This document shows, one piece after another, positions 54,945 to 64,000 of a stretch of 64,000 nucleotides of DNA. The notes beneath the pieces were generated by a model. That model was given only the letters and a program-made list of their open reading frames with translations, was not told the origin of the DNA and ran no database searches. Position 1 is the stretch's first letter; the number at the start of each line of letters is the position of its first letter. The translations under genes were made by a program, and so were the position numbers. Source of the DNA: DATEDA01 sp963744255. GTDB taxonomy: Bacteria; Pseudomonadota; Gammaproteobacteria; Burkholderiales; SG8-39. Where the stretch lies: assembly GCA_963744255.1 (NCBI GenBank), contig CAVUSZ010000058.1, positions 8,506-72,505 of the forward strand. The letters are read 5' to 3'.

Positions 54945-55670
54945 ATGCGCTACGAGCTCTACTACTGGCCCGAGATCCAGGGCCGCGGTGAATTCGTCCG
55001 CCTGGCGCTCGAGGAGGCCGGCGCCGATTACGTCGATGTCGCCCGGATGCCGGGTCGCGGCATGGGCGTGCCGGCGCTCATGCGCTATCTGGAGAGCCGC
55101 GCCGTGCGCCGGCCGCCGTTCGCGCCGCCGTTTCTGAAGGCGGGCCAGCAGCTGATCGGCCAGACCGCCAACATCCTGCTGTTCCTGGGGCCGCGCCTCG
55201 GTCTCGTGCCGCGCGCGGAAGCCGACCGGCTGTGGGTGCACCAGCTGCAGCTCACGATCATCGACCTCCTCGACGAGGTCCACGACACCCACCATCCCAT
55301 CGCGAGCGGCCTCTACTACGAGGACCAGAAGCCCGCGGCGAAGCGGCGCGCGGCCGACTTCATCCGCTCTCGCCTCCCCAAGTACCTCGGCTATTTCGAA
55401 GAGGTGCTGGCGCGCAACCGGCCGGGCGGCCGCTACATGGTCGGCGGGCGGCTGACCTACGCCGATCTCTCGATGTTCCAGGTCGTCGAGGGGCTGCGCT
55501 ACGCATTCCCGCGGGCGATGGCGCGCCGGGAGTGGCGGTACCCGCGGGTGATCGCGCTGCACGATCGCGTCGCTGCGCGCCCGCGGATCGCCGTGTATCT
55601 CGCGTCGGAACGGCGCATCCCGTTCAACGAGTCAGGGATCTTTCGCCACTATCCGGAGCTCGATCGCTGA
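54945..55670 (+). CDS. glutathione S-transferase family protein
   Basis: A 241-residue GST: a thioredoxin-like N-terminal domain (MRYELYYWPEIQGRGEFVRL, with the active-site Tyr region) and GQTANILLFLGPRLGL. The all-helical C-terminal domain contains GGRLTYADLSMFQVVEGLRY. The sequence resembles sigma/mu-type bacterial GSTs. It would conjugate or isomerise electrophiles using glutathione made by the gshA product. Monocistronic. Confidence 0.87.
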   Translation: MRYELYYWPEIQGRGEFVRLALEEAGADYVDVARMPGRGMGVPALMRYLESRAVRRPPFAPPFLKAGQQLIGQTANILLFLGPRLGLVPRAEADRLWVHQLQLTIIDLLDEVHDTHHPIASGLYYEDQKPAAKRRAADFIRSRLPKYLGYFEEVLARNRPGGRYMVGGRLTYADLSMFQVVEGLRYAFPRAMARREWRYPRVIALHDRVAARPRIAVYLASERRIPFNESGIFRHYPELDR

Positions 55671-56025
55671 TCCCGCGCTGCTAGGCGAAATACGACAGGC
55701 GCGCGAGCGTCCCACCGCTTCAGGGGCGCGCGTGACGGGCCGCTGGCGAGCGCGAGCGATCTCGCGCCGGTGTCCGCGCACGACTCTGCACCCGCTTCCA
55801 CCATGACCGTTGCCCGCGCGTCGATCCCGTTCCGGGGTCAGGCCGAGCGCCGCTCTCTGCGCGCGAGCTGAACGGCTTCGAGAAAGGCCCGGGGCTTCCG
55901 GTCGGCGATGAGCAGCAACGCTCGCGCGGGGCCCGATGGGCCTCGATGCCGGCGAGCGGAGTGCGCTTGGCTTCTCACCTGTATAGGCCTTGCGCTACTT
56001 GCAAAGATTCAACGAGTTGGATTAG
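55671..56025. other. 355-bp gap, nothing firm
   Basis: A minus-strand frame ending at 55838 gives ADRKPRAFLEAVQLARRERR, which looks coding-like but has no start or family. No hairpin with a U tract, operator copy or RNA gene was recognised. Confidence 0.4.
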
Positions 56026-59000
56026 ATGTTGCCGACACGACGCGGAACCGCGTCGCACGCCCTTACGCCGATGTCCCAAACGAGCGCGCTCGCCGCCGGC
56101 CGACCGCCTCCGCCAGCTTCGCCTACGAAGCCGGCCCCGCGCTGCATCTGCATCGACATCGAAACGCCGCACACCGGCGAGCCGGCGATCCACAAGCTGG
56201 CAGCGCTCCGCGCGGACACGGGCGCGCAGGTCGTCGTCCAAGGGTCGTTCTCGGCCGCGGATCTCGCCAGGCGACTGGACGAGCTCGTGGATGGCGCCGC
56301 GTTCGTGCTCGGCCACAACGTCCGGCGCCACGACCTCCCGGTCCTGCAGCAGCTCTTCCCCGAGCTCGAGCTGCTTCGCCTGCCGGTCATCGATACGCTC
56401 GAGCTCTCGCCGCTCGCCTTCCCGGAGAACCCGTACCACCGGCTGGTCAAGGACTACAAGCTGGTCAGCGACTCCCGCAATGACCCGCTCCGCGACGCGC
56501 AGCTCAGCCTGACGCTCTTCTCGGAGGAGCAGGCCGCCTTCCGCGCGCTTCAGGACACGCGTCCCGACGACGTAGCTCTGTTCCACTTCCTGCTGACCGG
56601 CGATGCGCCGGGCGGGCTGCGCTCGATGTTCGAGGCCATCCGGCGCGCGCCGCGCCCGTCCGACGACGAAGCCGCGCATTCGCTCAGGGAGTCGGCGTCG
56701 GGGAAAGTGTGCCGGACGCGGCTCGCGAAGCTCGCCGACACGGATCTGCGCGAGCCCCGCCTCCACGCCGCGATCGCCTACGTCGTCGCCTGGTTGCGGG
56801 TCGCCGGCGGCAACTCGGTGCTGCCGCCATGGGTGCACCGTACGTTCGAGGACGTCGGCCACCTCGTTCACGAGCTCCGCGAGGTGCCTTGCACGGATCC
56901 CGGATGCGGGTATTGCCGCCAGCAACACCACGCCGAGACGCTGCTCGCGCTCTATTTCAACAAGCCCTCCTTCCGTCCGGCGCCCGCCAACGCCGCCGGC
57001 GGGTCGCTGCAGCAGGACATCGTCGTCGCGGGTCTGAGCGAGAGAGCCTGGTGGCGGTCCTGCCCGACCGGCGCCGGCAAGTCGATTTGCTATCAGCTCC
57101 CCGCCCTGGCGCACTACTGGCGAAGCGGCAAGCTGACGGTGGTCGTCTCGCCGCTGCAGTCGCTGATGAAGGACCAGGTCGACAACCTGGTGCGGCAGGC
57201 GTCTACTGCGCGGTCGCCATGAACGGGCTGCTCACGCCGCCCGAGCGCAAGCAGGTGCTGGACCGGATCCGGCTCGGCGATGCCGGCATCGTGCTCGTCT
57301 CGCCCGAGCAGTTCCGCAACAGGAGCTTCGCCGAGGCGATCCGCCAGCGCGAGATCGCGACCTGGGTCTTCGACGAGGCGCACTGCCTGTCGAAGTGGGG
57401 CCACGACTTCCGGACCGACTATCTCTACGTCTCGCGCTTCATCCGCGAGCACTTCGCGGCAGGCGCCGCCGCCGATCGCCTGCTTCACGGCGACGGCGAA
57501 GCCGGACGTCATCGAGGATCTGCGCGAGCACTTCCGCGACGAGCTCGGCGTCGAACTGACCGGGTTCTTCGGCGGCCACGAGCGGACGAACCTCGCTACG
57601 AGGTCGTCCCGGTCACGAAAGCCGAGAAGCCGCCCAGCGGATCCTGCGAGTTCCTTCGCCGCGAGCTTGCCGGGGAGCGGTGGCGCGATCGTCTTCGCGG
57701 CGACGCGCAGGAAGGCCGAGAACCTGGCCGAGCAGATCCGCGGCCGAGGGCTGGCCGTGCGGCGTGCTTCCACGCTGGGCTGGAACCCGGCACCAAGAAG
57801 CGAGCGTGCAGCAGCAGTTCCTCGACGGCGAGCTCCGCGTCATCGTCGCGACGAACGCCTTCGGCATGGGCGTCGACAAGCCCGACATCCGCGTCGTCGT
57901 GCACGCGGACATTCCCGGGTTCGCTCGAGAACTACCTGCAGGAAGCCGGGCCGCGCCGGGCGGGACGGCGACCCCGCCCGCTGCGTGCTGCTGTTCGACG
58001 AGGAGGACGTCGAAACGCAGTTCGGCCTCTCCGCGCGTTCGCGGCTCACCCAGCGCGATTTCGCCGGGATGCTCAAGGCGCTGCGCACGCCGCGTCGAGA
58101 CGGCTGCGCAGCGACGAGATCGTCGTGACCGCCGGAGAACTGCTCCTCGACGAAGACGCGCGCATCGACATCGACCCGGACGGCCGACGCGGACACGAAG
58201 GTCACGACGGCCGATCGCGTGGCTGGAGCGGGCGCGGTTCCTGCAGCGCAACGAGAACCACACGCGGGTCTTCCCCGCGAGCCTGAAGGTCAGTCCATGC
58301 CTGGGCGAGCCGCGGGCGCTCGACCGCGCGAACCTGTCGCGGCGACGTGCGCAAGCGCTACCTCGACGATCCTCGGGCTGGTCATGGGCGCCGAAGGCGC
58401 CGAAGGCATCAGCACCGACGAGTTGACCGCGAAGACCGGCGTCCCGGCCGAGGAGTGCTTCCGCATCCTTCACAACCTCGAGTCGCTGGGGCTGCTCGCC
58501 AACGACCTCGGACTGCGCGTCGTTCTCCGCAAGGGAGTGAAGGACGCCTCGAACGTGCTGCTCACGCGGACGAGCGCGATAGAGCGGGCGCTGGTCGACA
58601 TCATGGCCGAGAGCGCGCCGGATGCCCCGGACGATGACGGACAGGTCGTGACGCTCCGTCCGCTCTGCGAGGGCGTGCGGCAACGCCTCGCGGGCGAAGT
58701 GCCGCCGGACGCGCTGATCCCGGACGTGCTGCTCGCGTCTGCTGCGGGCGATGGCGCACTCCTTCGGCGAGGGCGAGACGAAGCGAGCGATGCTGCAGGT
58801 GCGCAAGGTCGGGGCGGACGAGCTGCGGGTCGGGGTCGCGCGCCCGTGGGAGCAGATCCGCGCAATCACCGCGAAGCGTCGCGCGGTCGCCGAGGTCGTC
58901 CTCGAAGCGCTGCTCGCCAAGCTGCCCGGCGTCCATCCAGAGCGCCGATCGCGATCGTCGAGTGCAAGGCGGGCGAGCTCTCGAGGCGATCAGGCCGACA

Positions 59001-61253
59001 TCGAGCTGGCGGCGCAGGTCGAGGATCCCGCCGGCGCGCTCGAGCAGGCGTTGCTGTATCTGCACGAGAACCGGCGTCGTCGATCCTGGACAAGGGCCGC
59101 ACGGTTTTCCGGTCGGCGATGACGATCCGGCTCCTGCCGCGGGACGGCGCAATCCGGTTCGTGAAGGAGGATTTCGCGCCGCTCGAGCGGCACTATCGCC
59201 GAGCGGAATGTCCAGATCCACGTGATGAACGAGTTCGCGAAGCACGGCGCGCGGCGGATCGCCGACGCGCTCGCGCTCGTTGCAGCGTACTTCTCGTGGA
59301 CCCGCGAGCGCTTTGTCGAGAGTACTTCGCGGGGCGCAAGGAACTGCTCGAGTTCGCGACGACGGCCGAGTCGTACCGGCGGATCGTGGACGAGCTGCGG
59401 CATCCGGTCCAGCAGCGCCTCGTCCAGGCGCGGGACACCGGGAACCGTCTGGTGCTCGCCGGCCCGGGATCGGGCAAGACGAAGGTCATCGTGCACCGCG
59501 TCGCTTACCTGCTGCGCGTTCTGCGGGTCGCGCCCGAGAGCATCATCGTCCTCGCGTTCAATCGATCGGCCGCGGTCGAGATCCGGCGGCGTCTCCGCGC
59601 GTTGGTCGGCGACGATGCGCGGGGCGTCACCGTCCTGACGTATCACGCGATGGCGCTGCGGCTGACCGGGACGAGCCTCGGGAAGCTCGCCGAGGCGGGC
59701 GTCGAGCCGCGACTTCGACGAGCTGATCCGCCGCGCGGTCGATCTGCTGGAGGGGCGAAGCGGCGTCGGCGCGGACGCCGACGAGCTCCGCGACCGGCTG
59801 CTTCGCGGCTATCGCTTCATCCTCGTCGACGAGTACCAGGACATCGACGCGCTGCAGTACGCGCTCGTCAGCGCGCTCGCCGGCCGGACCGTCAGGGAAG
59901 GGGAGAAAAAGCTGAGCCTCCTGGCCGTCGGCGACGACGACCAGAACATCTACGGCTTCCGGGAGCCAGCGTCGAGTTCATCCGCCGCTTTCAGCAGGAC
60001 TACCAGGCCGAGGCGACTTATCTCGTCGAGAACTACCGCTCGACGCAGCACATCATCACCGCGGCGAACCAGGTGATCTCGCCCGCGCCCGACCGGATGA
60101 AGACGGACCATCCGATCCGGATCGACCACGTTCGGGCGGGGTTGCCGCCCGGCGGCCGCTGGGAGCGCCTCGACGAGGTCAACCGCGGCCACGTGCAGCT
60201 CTTCCGCGTGCCTGGAGATCGCAACATCCAGGCGCAGCTCGCGATGAAGGAGATCGAGCGTCTGCGGATGCTCGACCTCGATGCTGACTGGTCTCACTTC
60301 GCCATCATCGCCCGCACTCACGCGACGCTGGAGCCGATCCGTGCCTTTTGCGACCATGCAAGAATCCCCTACCGCACGGGGGACCGCGGCGGTGCCGGAG
60401 CCGGGCTCTCCGCCGTGAAGACTCGAGAGGGGCACCGGGTCCTCGACGCACTGAGACGCCGCACGGGAGCGCTCATCCGATCAGGTGCGCTCGCTCGCTG
60501 GGTCGCGCGGCTTGCGCAGGCCGAGCCGGAGAACCCGTGGTGGGAGGAGCTCGAGGCTTGTGCGGCGGAGCTCGCAGCGGCAACGGGAGGGCTTCCCGTC
60601 CCGTCCGCAGACGCGATCGAATGGCTCTACGAGTCGGCCGGGGCGCACGCGCGCGCGGCGCCGGGTCATTTGAATCTCTGCACGGCTCATGGCGCGAAGG
60701 GACGCGAGTTCAAGCATGTCGTCGTGCTCGATGCCGGCGACTGGCCGACCGCTGAAGCCGAGGAGCGGCGGTTGCTCTATGTCGCGATGACGCGCGCGAA
60801 GGAGACCCTGACTCTCTTCGAGGCGTATCCGCGCGGCCTTGCTTTCCTCGGCGAGCTGCGGGACAGCGAAGCGGTGCGCGCCGTCGCGCCGAAGGTGCTT
60901 CCGCTCCATCGCCCGCGCTGGAGCGGATCCATCGCGAGCTTACGCTGGGGGACGTCGATATGGATTTCGCCGGGCGGCGGCCGGCGGGAGATTCGATCCA
61001 CAAGGCGATCGCACGGCTTCGCGTGGGCGACCGGCTCGAGCTTCGCGGGCGGGCGCTTCACGACGGGGCGGGCGTAGTCGTCGGGAGACTCGCAAAAGCG
61101 TTCGAGCTGCCCGGCGGGGAGATTCAGTTCGTCCGCGTTTCTGCGATCGTTCGTCGATCCGATGCGCAAGCGACCGAGCCGCAGTACCGAGCGGCACTCA
61201 AGGTCTCGGAATGGGAGACTGTGCTGGCTTCGCTGACCGTCCAGCCAGCGTGA
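56026..61253 (+). pseudogene. DEDD exonuclease - RecQ helicase - UvrD/Rep helicase fusion, many frameshifts
   Basis: About 1740 codons spread over three frames. Exonuclease (about 56130-56530): CICIDIETPHTGEPAIHKLA, FVLGHNVRRHDLPVLQQLFP, NDPLRDAQLSL. RecQ-type SF2 motor (57050-58000): CPTGAGKSICYQLPALA, WVFDEAHCLSKWGHDFRTDY, ACFTATAKPDVIEDL, VIVATNAFGMGVDKPDIR. A winged-helix or linker region follows (58380-58900). UvrD-type SF1 motor (59340-60840): VLAGPGSGKTKVIVHRVAYL, FILVDEYQDIDALQ, GDDDQNIYGFRE, NYRST, CTAHGAKGREFKHVVVLDAG, RRLLYVAMTRAKETL. At least a dozen single-base breaks (for example near 57195, 57480, 57590, 57920, 58100, 58340, 58735, 59205, 59710, 59960, 60920). The start may instead be ATG 56071. 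Likely a DNA repair or defence enzyme. Confidence 0.82.
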
Positions 61254-61508
61254 GCATGTGGCGCCGCCAAGTAACGTCGTCAAACTGCATGGACAACTCA
61301 TGTCCGATCGAAGCCCCCTGGACCTGGATTGCGCCCGAGCTTAGCCGGAGGTGTACTGCGCCCGGGCCGTTCTTCGCGATCAGCGCCGGTGCGCGATGCT
61401 AGGTCAACCGGAGAGCGGTCACGATCCTCGGGGTTGGTCTCCGTTACGACACGCCCTTGACGAGCCCGAGCGCGAGCTCCGCAGCGACGGCCTGATCCGA
61501 TGAGCTGC
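61254..61508. other. gap, nothing recognised
   Basis: A 255-bp convergent gap between the helicase fusion and the DUF748 gene; no hairpin with a U tract or coding signal was noticed. Confidence 0.4.
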
Positions 61509-64000
61509 TTACGGTGCGGGCTTCTCCGGCTTCACGCGACCGGCGTCGAGGCCGGCGGACTGGACCAGGTACTCGGTGATGGCCTTCGCCCGGCGCGTGG
61601 CGAGGCGCTGCAGCTCGGTCTCGGGAAGCGGATACGACGCGACCAGCCGCTCGAACATCGCCTGGTAGAACTCGCGGTCGGGGCTCGCTTTCCCGAACAG
61701 CGCCAACAGCCGGCTCACTCGCTCGGGGTCGCGTCCAGCGACTCTTGAACTCTCGCTCGAGCTCCTCCACCGCCTTCGGCCCGGCGCGTGCGGCGAGCAT
61801 CGTTTCCAGCGCGCGCTGGGTGGGAGCGTCGCCGTACGGATCGGGCCGGGATCCTCGCGCTCATCGAGCTTCACCCCGAGCGCTTGCGCAACCTCGCGCC
61901 GGACCTGCCGGTTGCGCAGCGCTTCGCCGTCGAGCTGCGGATCGTAGGGGCCACGCACCACCAGCTTGACCCGGGGCTTTTCCTTCAACGCCTGCGCGAC
62001 CTTGTCGAGCTTCTCCTGCTCCGGCGGCAGCAGCCTCGCCCTCCCTGGCTCGAAGTTGATGCTGCCGAGCGTCTCGGAGCCGCTGCCGGCGAGACTGGCG
62101 AGAGCCCGGAACGGCGCGGAGACGATTCCGACGATCAGGCTCGCGAGCGCCTCGCGGATGAGATGCCGGTAGCTGAACTGCGGGGTGTCGATATTGCCCC
62201 GGACCGGCACCGCCACGTTGATCTTGCCCTGGCTGTCGGTGAGCAGCGTGACGGCGAGATCGAGCGGCAGATCGAGCGCGTTCGGCGCCTCCACGCGCTC
62301 GCCGAGCGTGAAGTCCTGCATCACGATCTTGTTCTCTCCGACGAGCTCGCTCTTGACGATCTTGTAGCGCAGGTCGAGCCAGAGCCGTCCGGAAGCGATC
62401 TTGCGTCCGGCGAAGGTCGCGGCGTAGGGCGACAGCGGCGGCATCTCGACGTTGTCGAACTCGACGCGAATGTCGGTGAACGCCCGGGGATCGAACGCGT
62501 TCAGGCCGCCTTCGACCTTCGCCGACCCGATCCTTCGATGCGGCCGTCGAACTTCAGCTCGGCGCGGCTGGCGCGATCGGTCGAGATCCCCACGACCGAG
62601 CCGTTGAACCGTCTGACCCGGGCGGAGAACGGCAGCGCCAGACTGAGATCGGAATAATCGACCGTCCCGTTCCGGACGCGGAGCCGGCTGATGTTCGCGG
62701 TAAAGGCGTCGCCGGCGGACTCTTGAGGCGGACGGTTTGATGCCGCGGGTACGGCTTGCTCCTTGCGATTCGACGCCGCGGGACCATTGGCCCGGCGGGC
62801 ATCCCGCCGCAGAACCTGAGCCAGGTTCACTGCCCCGTCCGTCGAGATCGCCAATTTCGCACCCGGTTCGAGCACGCTGATTTCCTTGATGTCGAGCCGA
62901 CTGGGTGCGAGCGTGAAGGTCACTTCGTCGGCCGACAGCGTCTTCCACGACAGGAAGCGATCGCCGGTCTCGGTTTCGTTCACGAGCACGTCCCCCATGC
63001 TCATCGTCCCGGTCGCGCTCAGCGAGGGTCCTCTGCCTCCGCCCTGGTAGTTGACTCGTGCCGACGCGGACGCGTGCCCCGACTTCAGATCGAGCGCCGC
63101 GTAGTGGGCGACGAGCGGCTGGAGCGGCGTGAGCGCGACGCCCGTCGCTTCGACCGTGCGTCGGCGGTCTTGAGATCCTGGGCGATCGTGCCGGTCCCCT
63201 TGACGGTCCCGCCTGAGCCGTGGCCAGCGCGGCCTCGAAGCGCATCGGCGACTGCACGGTTCGCGACGGCGTGAGCGCGGCGGACACCACGTCGATCCCG
63301 GACACGATCGGCTTCTCGTAGCCGCGATCCACGACCCTACCTTGACGTCCTCCACCGCGATCGTTTGGATCGTGTACTTCCACGGGCGCGTGTCCGGAGC
63401 CGGCGGCTTCGCGGCGTCGGGCGGTAAGGGGGGTCGCCTGGGTGCGAGCAACTTTGCCCAATCGACGGTCCGGTCGGCTTCCACGGCGGCAGCGACTTGC
63501 CCGTTGCGGGTTACCAGTTGGGCACGACAGCTTGCGCTGCGCGAGGTCGAATCGCCCTTCGCTCGCCGCGATGGTGTCCAGCGCCAGGATCGGCTCGGCG
63601 CCGCCGCTCCTGCTGAGCGCCAAGGCCCAGAACTGAGCCCGGATATCTGTCCAGTCCGAGCGTCGCTGCCGTCGGCGTACGCGAAGCGGTAGCGGCGGCG
63701 AGGTCGACGCTTCCTTTCGGCGGGAAAGACGAGTCTTTCCTGATGAATGCCCAGGCGGTGGCGAGCTTCTCTCCTTTCACTTCCAGCGCACCCGCGGACG
63801 CGGTCGGGAGCACCGAACGTCGCCGCGCCAGGCGATCCAGCCGCCGTCGCCCACTGCCGCGGTGATCGCGTACCGGCCGTGCCGCTCGGGCAGCGTCGAA
63901 GGTCCCGGACCTCGAGGTTGATCGGCGCAAAGGTGGTGCTGGCGGGCGTCGGATCCAGAGGTCGCTGAACATCTAGCTTTGCCTCGCGCAGCTCGGCATG
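61509..64000 (-). pseudogene. DUF748 domain envelope protein, 5' end outside window, frameshifted
   Basis: The C-terminal two thirds or so of a DUF748 (AsmA-like) protein. From the window edge inward come ATAWAFIRK-like sequence, EPILALDTIAASEGRFDLAQ and DRFLSWKTLSADEVTFTLAP. These are followed by NGTVDYSDLSLALPFSARVR, RLWLDLRYKIVKSELVGENK, LPLDLAVTLLTDSQGKINVA, VPVRGNIDTPQFSYRHLI and the terminal RAKAITEYLVQSAGLDAGRV. DUF748 proteins are large periplasmic or inner-membrane-anchored proteins related to lipid-transport AsmA/TamB proteins. Breaks lie near 61745, 61850, 62530, 63170, 63220, 63340, 63530 and several beyond. Confidence 0.8.

Noticed and set aside
55838..55935. Minus-strand frame ending ADRKPRAFLEAVQLARRERR
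   Set aside because: Short, no start codon or ribosome site, no family recognised; kept only as a note for the gap.
56026..61253. Horizontal transfer of the helicase fusion
   Set aside because: Base composition looks like the neighbours and no integrase, repeat or tRNA flank is visible, so there is no sequence support for transfer.

Overview
The window is about 64 kb of very GC-rich DNA (roughly 70%, judged by eye) from a Gram-negative bacterium. Three solitary Bug-type tripartite-tricarboxylate receptors, liv and TRAP uptake operons, an E. coli-type gshA and a DUF748 envelope protein point to a betaproteobacterium near Burkholderiales, probably an environmental or uncultured lineage. This is inference; there is no rRNA or other marker gene. 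No tRNA, rRNA, CRISPR array or intact insertion sequence was seen.

Region 1 (1-13 kb) is a stress and envelope island of mostly short, separately transcribed genes: a truncated bacterioferritin, three GlsB/YeaQ-type small membrane proteins, gshA, a cold-shock protein, a fatty-acid desaturase, DUF3562 and DUF3501 proteins, a diguanylate cyclase, a lipoprotein and two Crp/Fnr-type regulators. Its intergenic gaps carry a recurrent CRP-spaced palindrome, consensus TGTRCGCYRGCGYACMGA, at about eleven or twelve places. I propose that this is the operator of the two local Crp/Fnr proteins. One copy sits in front of a candidate ~100-nt small RNA with an anti-Shine-Dalgarno loop and its own intrinsic terminator.

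Region 2 (13.4-17.7 kb) is a four-gene MacAB-like ABC exporter. Region 3 (17.8-39.3 kb) is a catabolic and uptake island. A seven-gene minus-strand operon (CoA transferase, class II aldolase, two Bug receptors, MaoC hydratase, two acyl-CoA dehydrogenases) diverges from a LysR regulator. It is followed on the plus strand by lactonase, CMD, TIM-barrel and SDR genes, a liv ABC importer with a fused LivM-LivG, two oxidoreductases and a TRAP dctPQM set. Region 4 (39.4-48 kb) is an aerobic carbon monoxide dehydrogenase cluster: MocA-like, XdhC-YHS, coxD, coxE, coxM, coxS, a Bug receptor, coxL. The CoxL active-site loop is AYRCSFR, the form I signature.

Region 5 (48.1-64 kb) holds a SNF2 helicase/SWIM protein pair, several small conserved proteins, a patatin, a glutathione S-transferase, a 5.2-kb exonuclease-RecQ-UvrD fusion and an incomplete DUF748 gene. 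Single-base frameshifts cluster at 34.7-39.2 kb and 57-64 kb, with isolated ones near 27.7 and 52.8 kb, while the rest reads cleanly. Conserved motifs survive on both sides of each break, so patchy sequencing error is at least as likely as real gene decay.
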